Assembly: GCA_963828015.1 (NCBI GenBank)
Contig: CAWHCD010000006.1
Span: 248,001 to 312,000, forward strand
DNA from: CAVPUA01 sp963828015
GTDB lineage: Bacteria; Actinomycetota; Actinomycetes; Mycobacteriales; Jatrophihabitantaceae
Direction of reading: 5' to 3'
DNA length: 64,000 nucleotides
Shown here piece by piece: positions 61,536 to 64,000 of this stretch (positions are counted from its first letter, which is position 1; every line of letters starts with the position of its first letter). Position numbers and translations under genes: made by a program. The notes below the pieces were generated by a model. It worked only from the letters and a program-made list of their open reading frames with translations. It ran no database searches and was not told the DNA's origin.

Positions 61536-62345
61536 ATGGCTGCAGTATCGGAGCGAACCGGACGCGCCCCTACCCGCGCCACGGCGGCAAACCCCGCCCC
61601 CGCGAAGAAGGCGGCGCCGGCCAAGAAGGCGGCCCCCGCAAAGAAAGCGGTTCCGGCCAAGAAGGCGGCCCCCGCGAAGAAGGCAGTCCCAGTCAAGAAG
61701 GTCGTGCCTGCGAAGAAGGCCCCACCCGCGAAGAAGACCCCGCCGGCCAAGAAGGTCGTGCCTGCGAAGAAGGCCCCACCCGCAAAGAAGGTCGCGCCGC
61801 TCAAGACGACCCCGCCGGCGAAGAAGGTCGCGCCCGCGAAGACCGCCCCGCCGGCCAGGAAGGCTGCCCCGGCCAAGAAGGCTGCCCCGGCCAAGAAGGT
61901 GATCCCGGCCAAGAAGGCTGCCCCGGCCAAGAAGGTGATCCCGGCCAAGGCGGCGGCCGTCGCCGAGGCTCCCGAGCGGGTGCATTGGACCGCGGCCGAA
62001 CTGAAAGCGATCCGGGTCGAACTGCACAACGAGCTCCGGGCCATGAGCAGCGAATACGAGACCTCGCTGACCGAGCTCAACGAGTTCCAGAAGCTCAACA
62101 CCGACGGTGCCGGTGACGACCAGGCCGACGCGGGGAGCAAGACGTTCGAACGGGAGCAGGAACTGTCGATCGCGGCCAACCGCCTCGATCTGCTCACCCA
62201 GATCCGGCGGGCGGTGGAGCGAATCGATGCCGGTACCTACGGCTCGTGCGAGAGCTGCGGCAAGCCGATCCCCAAGGCCCGGCTCAAGGCGTTCCCGATG
62301 GCGACGCTGGACGTGGCCTGCAAGCAGCGTGAGGAACGCCGCTGA
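61536..62345 (+). CDS. DksA/TraR-type zinc-finger protein with H1-like PAKK repeat arm
   Basis: The protein has 269 aa. Residues 22-141 are 20 hexapeptide units of the form PAKKAA, very basic, like a histone H1 tail. The C-terminal part has a coiled helix pair (LKAIRVELHNELRAMSSEYE) and a DksA/TraR finger: C238 and C241 (SCESCGKPIP) then D259 and C262 (LDVACKQ), so one of the four usual zinc cysteines is Asp. Relatives bind RNA polymerase; the arm should bind DNA. A Streptomyces protein of this design (DdbA, SCO2075, from memory) is also next to ileS. GAGAGG precedes the ATG. Confidence 0.9.
   Translation: MAAVSERTGRAPTRATAANPAPAKKAAPAKKAAPAKKAVPAKKAAPAKKAVPVKKVVPAKKAPPAKKTPPAKKVVPAKKAPPAKKVAPLKTTPPAKKVAPAKTAPPARKAAPAKKAAPAKKVIPAKKAAPAKKVIPAKAAAVAEAPERVHWTAAELKAIRVELHNELRAMSSEYETSLTELNEFQKLNTDGAGDDQADAGSKTFEREQELSIAANRLDLLTQIRRAVERIDAGTYGSCESCGKPIPKARLKAFPMATLDVACKQREERR
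61599..61958 (+). repeat. 20 tandem 18-bp repeats encoding PAKKxx
   Basis: The arm of the DksA-like protein is built from 18-bp units (consensus CCGGCCAAGAAGGCGGCC-like), some blocks almost identical (for example near 61860-61940). Copy number may vary between strains by slippage or recombination. Confidence 0.9.
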
Positions 62346-62389
62346 CGCCGGGCTGATCGCGGTCGGCACCGGCGCGCTGCGGAGTGCGC

Positions 62390-62395
62390 CACAAT
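62390..62395 (+). promoter_or_regulatory. -10 element CACAAT for lspA
   Basis: CACAAT is followed by exactly 6 nt and the GTG at 62402. Confidence 0.45.
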
Positions 62396-62401
62396 GAGCC
62401 C

Positions 62402-62962
62402 GTGAGTTCAGTTGCGCCCGACGACCCGTCGGTCATCACCGCGGTACCCGTCCGTCCGCGGCGGCTGTGGGTCTTCGGGGTCGTCGCCGTGCTGGTGCTC
62501 GGGCTCGATCTGCTCAGCAAGGCCCTCGTCGTCGCCCGGCTGGGTGAGGATCACGCGCCGATCCGGATCCTCGGCGGGGCGATCTATCTGGACGAGACCC
62601 GTAACTCCGGCGCCGCCTTCTCCGTCGGGGCGGGCTCGACGATCCTGTTCACCGCCGTCGCTGTCATCGTCATCGGGGTCATCCTGCGGGTGGCCACCCG
62701 GCTGCGCTCGATCGGCTGGGCGATCGCGCTGGGGTTGATCCTCGGTGGAGCGCTGGGCAACCTGATGGACCGGCTGTTCCGGGCGCCCGCCGTCGGGCGC
62801 GGGCATGTCGTCGACTGGATCAGCCTCTTCGGTCCGGACGGGGCGCACTGGCCGATCTTCAACCTGGCCGACTCCGCGGTGTGCTGTGGCGCGGTGCTGG
62901 CCGCCATCCTGGTCCTGGTCGGGATCGACTTCGACGGCAACCGCCGCAGCCGCTCCGCATGA
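62402..62962 (+). CDS. lspA: Lipoprotein signal peptidase (signal peptidase II)
   Basis: The protein has 186 aa, four membrane helices, aspartic protease. Catalytic residues D123 (GNLMDRLFR) and D157 (FNLADSAV); conserved LDETRNSGAAFS. It cleaves prolipoproteins in the membrane. GTG start; stop overlaps the rluD-like ATG. Confidence 0.94.
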   Translation: MSSVAPDDPSVITAVPVRPRRLWVFGVVAVLVLGLDLLSKALVVARLGEDHAPIRILGGAIYLDETRNSGAAFSVGAGSTILFTAVAVIVIGVILRVATRLRSIGWAIALGLILGGALGNLMDRLFRAPAVGRGHVVDWISLFGPDGAHWPIFNLADSAVCCGAVLAAILVLVGIDFDGNRRSRSA

Positions 62963-63882
62963 GCCGACTGCTGCCGGTACCGGAGGGGCTGGACGGATTG
63001 CGCCTGGACGTGGCGCTGGGCCGATTGTTCGGACTCTCGCGCACGGCCGCCGCCGATCTCGTCGACGCCGGCGAGGTCCAACTCGACGGGCGGCCGGCGG
63101 CTCGCTCGGCCAAGGTGCACAGCGGCTCCTGGCTCGAGATCACCCTGCCCGAGGCCGGTCCGCCCGTGCCCCCGCCGGCCCAGACGGTCGACGGGTTGCG
63201 GGTGATCCACGACGACGACGACATCGTCGTGGTCGACAAACCGGTCGGGGTCGCGGTCCATCCCAGCCCTGGGTGGAAAGGGCCTACGGTCATCCAAGGG
63301 TTGGCCGGCCTGGGCTATCGCATCTCGACGTCGGGCGCTGAAGAGCGCCAAGGCGTGGTTCATCGCCTGGATGCGGCGACGACCGGTGTGATGGTGGTGG
63401 CCAAGAGCGAACGCGCCTACACCTCACTGAAGCAGGCCTTCCGCGACCGCACCGTCGACAAGCTCTACGGCGCGCTGGTGCAGGGTCATCCGGATCCGAG
63501 CCGGGGCACGATCGACGCCCCGATCGACCGGCACCCCACCGCCGACTACAAGTTCGCGGTGGTCGAAGGCGGTCGGCCCAGCGTCACCCACTACGAGACC
63601 ATCGAGGCCTTTCGGGCCGCATCCCTGCTCGACGTCCACCTCGAGACCGGCCGCACCCACCAGATCCGGGTGCACATGTCCGCCCTTCGGCACCCCTGTG
63701 TCGGGGATCTGACCTACGGAGCCGACCCGGTGCTGGCGCGCCGCCTCGGGCTGAGCCGGCAGTGGCTGCACGCCCGCAAGCTTGGCTTCGCCCATCCGAG
63801 CGACGGGCGTCCGGTCGAATACACCTCGCCCTTCCCCGCCGACCTGCAGCACGCGCTGGACGTCCTCGCCGCGCAGGACTGA
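62959..63882 (+). CDS. RluA/RluD-family 23S rRNA pseudouridine synthase
   Basis: The protein has 307 aa. N-terminal S4 domain (LRLDVALGRLFGLSRTAAADLVDAGEV), catalytic Asp in VVHRLDAATTGVMVVAK, then TGRTHQIRVHMSALRHPCVGD. The long in-frame ORF through lspA is rejected; ATG at 62959 overlaps the lspA stop (ATGA). Confidence 0.94.
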   Translation: MSRLLPVPEGLDGLRLDVALGRLFGLSRTAAADLVDAGEVQLDGRPAARSAKVHSGSWLEITLPEAGPPVPPPAQTVDGLRVIHDDDDIVVVDKPVGVAVHPSPGWKGPTVIQGLAGLGYRISTSGAEERQGVVHRLDAATTGVMVVAKSERAYTSLKQAFRDRTVDKLYGALVQGHPDPSRGTIDAPIDRHPTADYKFAVVEGGRPSVTHYETIEAFRAASLLDVHLETGRTHQIRVHMSALRHPCVGDLTYGADPVLARRLGLSRQWLHARKLGFAHPSDGRPVEYTSPFPADLQHALDVLAAQD

Positions 63883-63900
63883 CCGCGCACCGGCACTAGA

Positions 63901-63919
63901 TCTCGACTCGAGGTCGAGA
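63901..63919 (+). terminator. Hairpin after the pseudouridine synthase gene
   Basis: TCTCGAC and GTCGAGA form a perfect 7-bp stem with a 5-nt loop, 18 nt after the stop. No T-run follows. Confidence 0.45.
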
Positions 63920-63971
63920 GACTCGCCAGCCGGATTCGCGCGACACGCCCAACCGCGTCAGACCCCTGTTG

Positions 63972-63977
63972 CAGAAT
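63972..63977 (+). promoter_or_regulatory. -10 element CAGAAT near the right edge
   Basis: CAGAAT is followed by exactly 6 nt and a GTG at 63984, the same layout as many starts in this window. Confidence 0.35.
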
Positions 63978-63983
63978 CATCGC

Positions 63984-64000
63984 GTGACCTCCGGTGGCAA
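63984..64000 (+). CDS. Possible start of a further gene, cut by the window edge
   Basis: GTG ACC TCC GGT GGC would begin a protein MTSGG. Only the promoter-like spacing supports it; five codons are too few to identify a product. Confidence 0.25.

Noticed and set aside
61599..61958. CRISPR-like array
   Set aside because: The 18-bp repeats are contiguous, in frame and coding; there are no spacers and no cas genes.

Overview
The window is chromosomal DNA of a high-GC Gram-positive bacterium of the Actinobacteria. The evidence is the very high GC content, many GTG and TTG starts, tight GTGA/ATGA gene overlaps, a class II DAHP synthase, a PASTA-domain kinase of the PknL type, Wag31/DivIVA, SepF, a meso-DAP-type MurE, heterodimeric CrtYc/CrtYd lycopene cyclase and a TCGAAC-N4-GTTCGA SOS box. 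Gene order follows the mycobacterial aroG - pknL - mptA - mraZ...ftsZ - wag31 neighbourhood and, at the right end, the Streptomyces ileS - dksA-like - lspA - rluD order. It could belong to a Nakamurella, Jatrophihabitans or Frankia-like lineage, but the sequence alone does not settle this. I see no rRNA, tRNA, insertion sequence, prophage or CRISPR array. This is mostly core genome with some accessory inserts.

Layout. 1-2.2 kb: 3' part of class II DAHP synthase, then threonine aldolase. 2.2-6.35 kb: a three-gene glucuronate-to-KDG operon (manD, uxaC, uxuB) closed by a strong hairpin. 6.4-12.1 kb: accessory single genes (phosphoesterase, aquaporin, ice-binding-like surface protein with a sortase-E-type signal, monooxygenase-like protein, extradiol dioxygenase, PPOX flavoprotein). 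12.1-15.9 kb (minus): pknL, nfo and a second, class I DAHP synthase. 16-23.3 kb: methyltransferase-like protein, PknL-substrate homologue and crtYc/crtYd (plus), facing an overlapping minus-strand operon of ABC-F, crtI, an MptA/B-like mannosyltransferase and crtB. 23.3-25.8 kb: metF, a GNAT and an SDR. 25.8-32.6 kb: divergent sulfate assimilation genes, with sir, a 56-aa zinc ribbon and cysH on minus, and a cysteine-type leader peptide, cysC, cysD, cysN and cysG on plus.

32.6-35.1 kb: an SOS-box-controlled set of HEPN protein, methyltransferase and DNA polymerase IV. 35.2-40.2 kb: a DUF3040 protein, then a minus-strand moxR, DUF58, transglutaminase operon. 40.3-57.6 kb: the division and cell-wall cluster, preceded by four TGGGG repeats (a MraZ operator): mraZ, rsmH, ftsL-like, pbpB, murE, murF, mraY, an unrecognised 86-aa gene, ftsW, murG, murC, ftsQ, ftsZ, yggS, sepF, yggT, wag31. 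murD and pgeF are missing from their usual places. 57.6-61.4 kb (minus): ileS of the GXHH type behind a T-box leader, with a DUF3052 gene downstream. 61.5-64 kb: a DksA/TraR zinc-finger protein with a histone-H1-like repeat arm, lspA, rluD, and the possible start of one more gene.

A theme across the window is leaderless expression: more than a dozen starts have a [T/C]ANNNT hexamer exactly 6 or 7 nt before the start codon. The most interesting items are the SOS-driven HEPN-methyltransferase-DinB set, the murD gap with its orphan gene, the sulfur leader peptide, the T-box/GXHH IleRS pair and the repeat-armed DksA protein.
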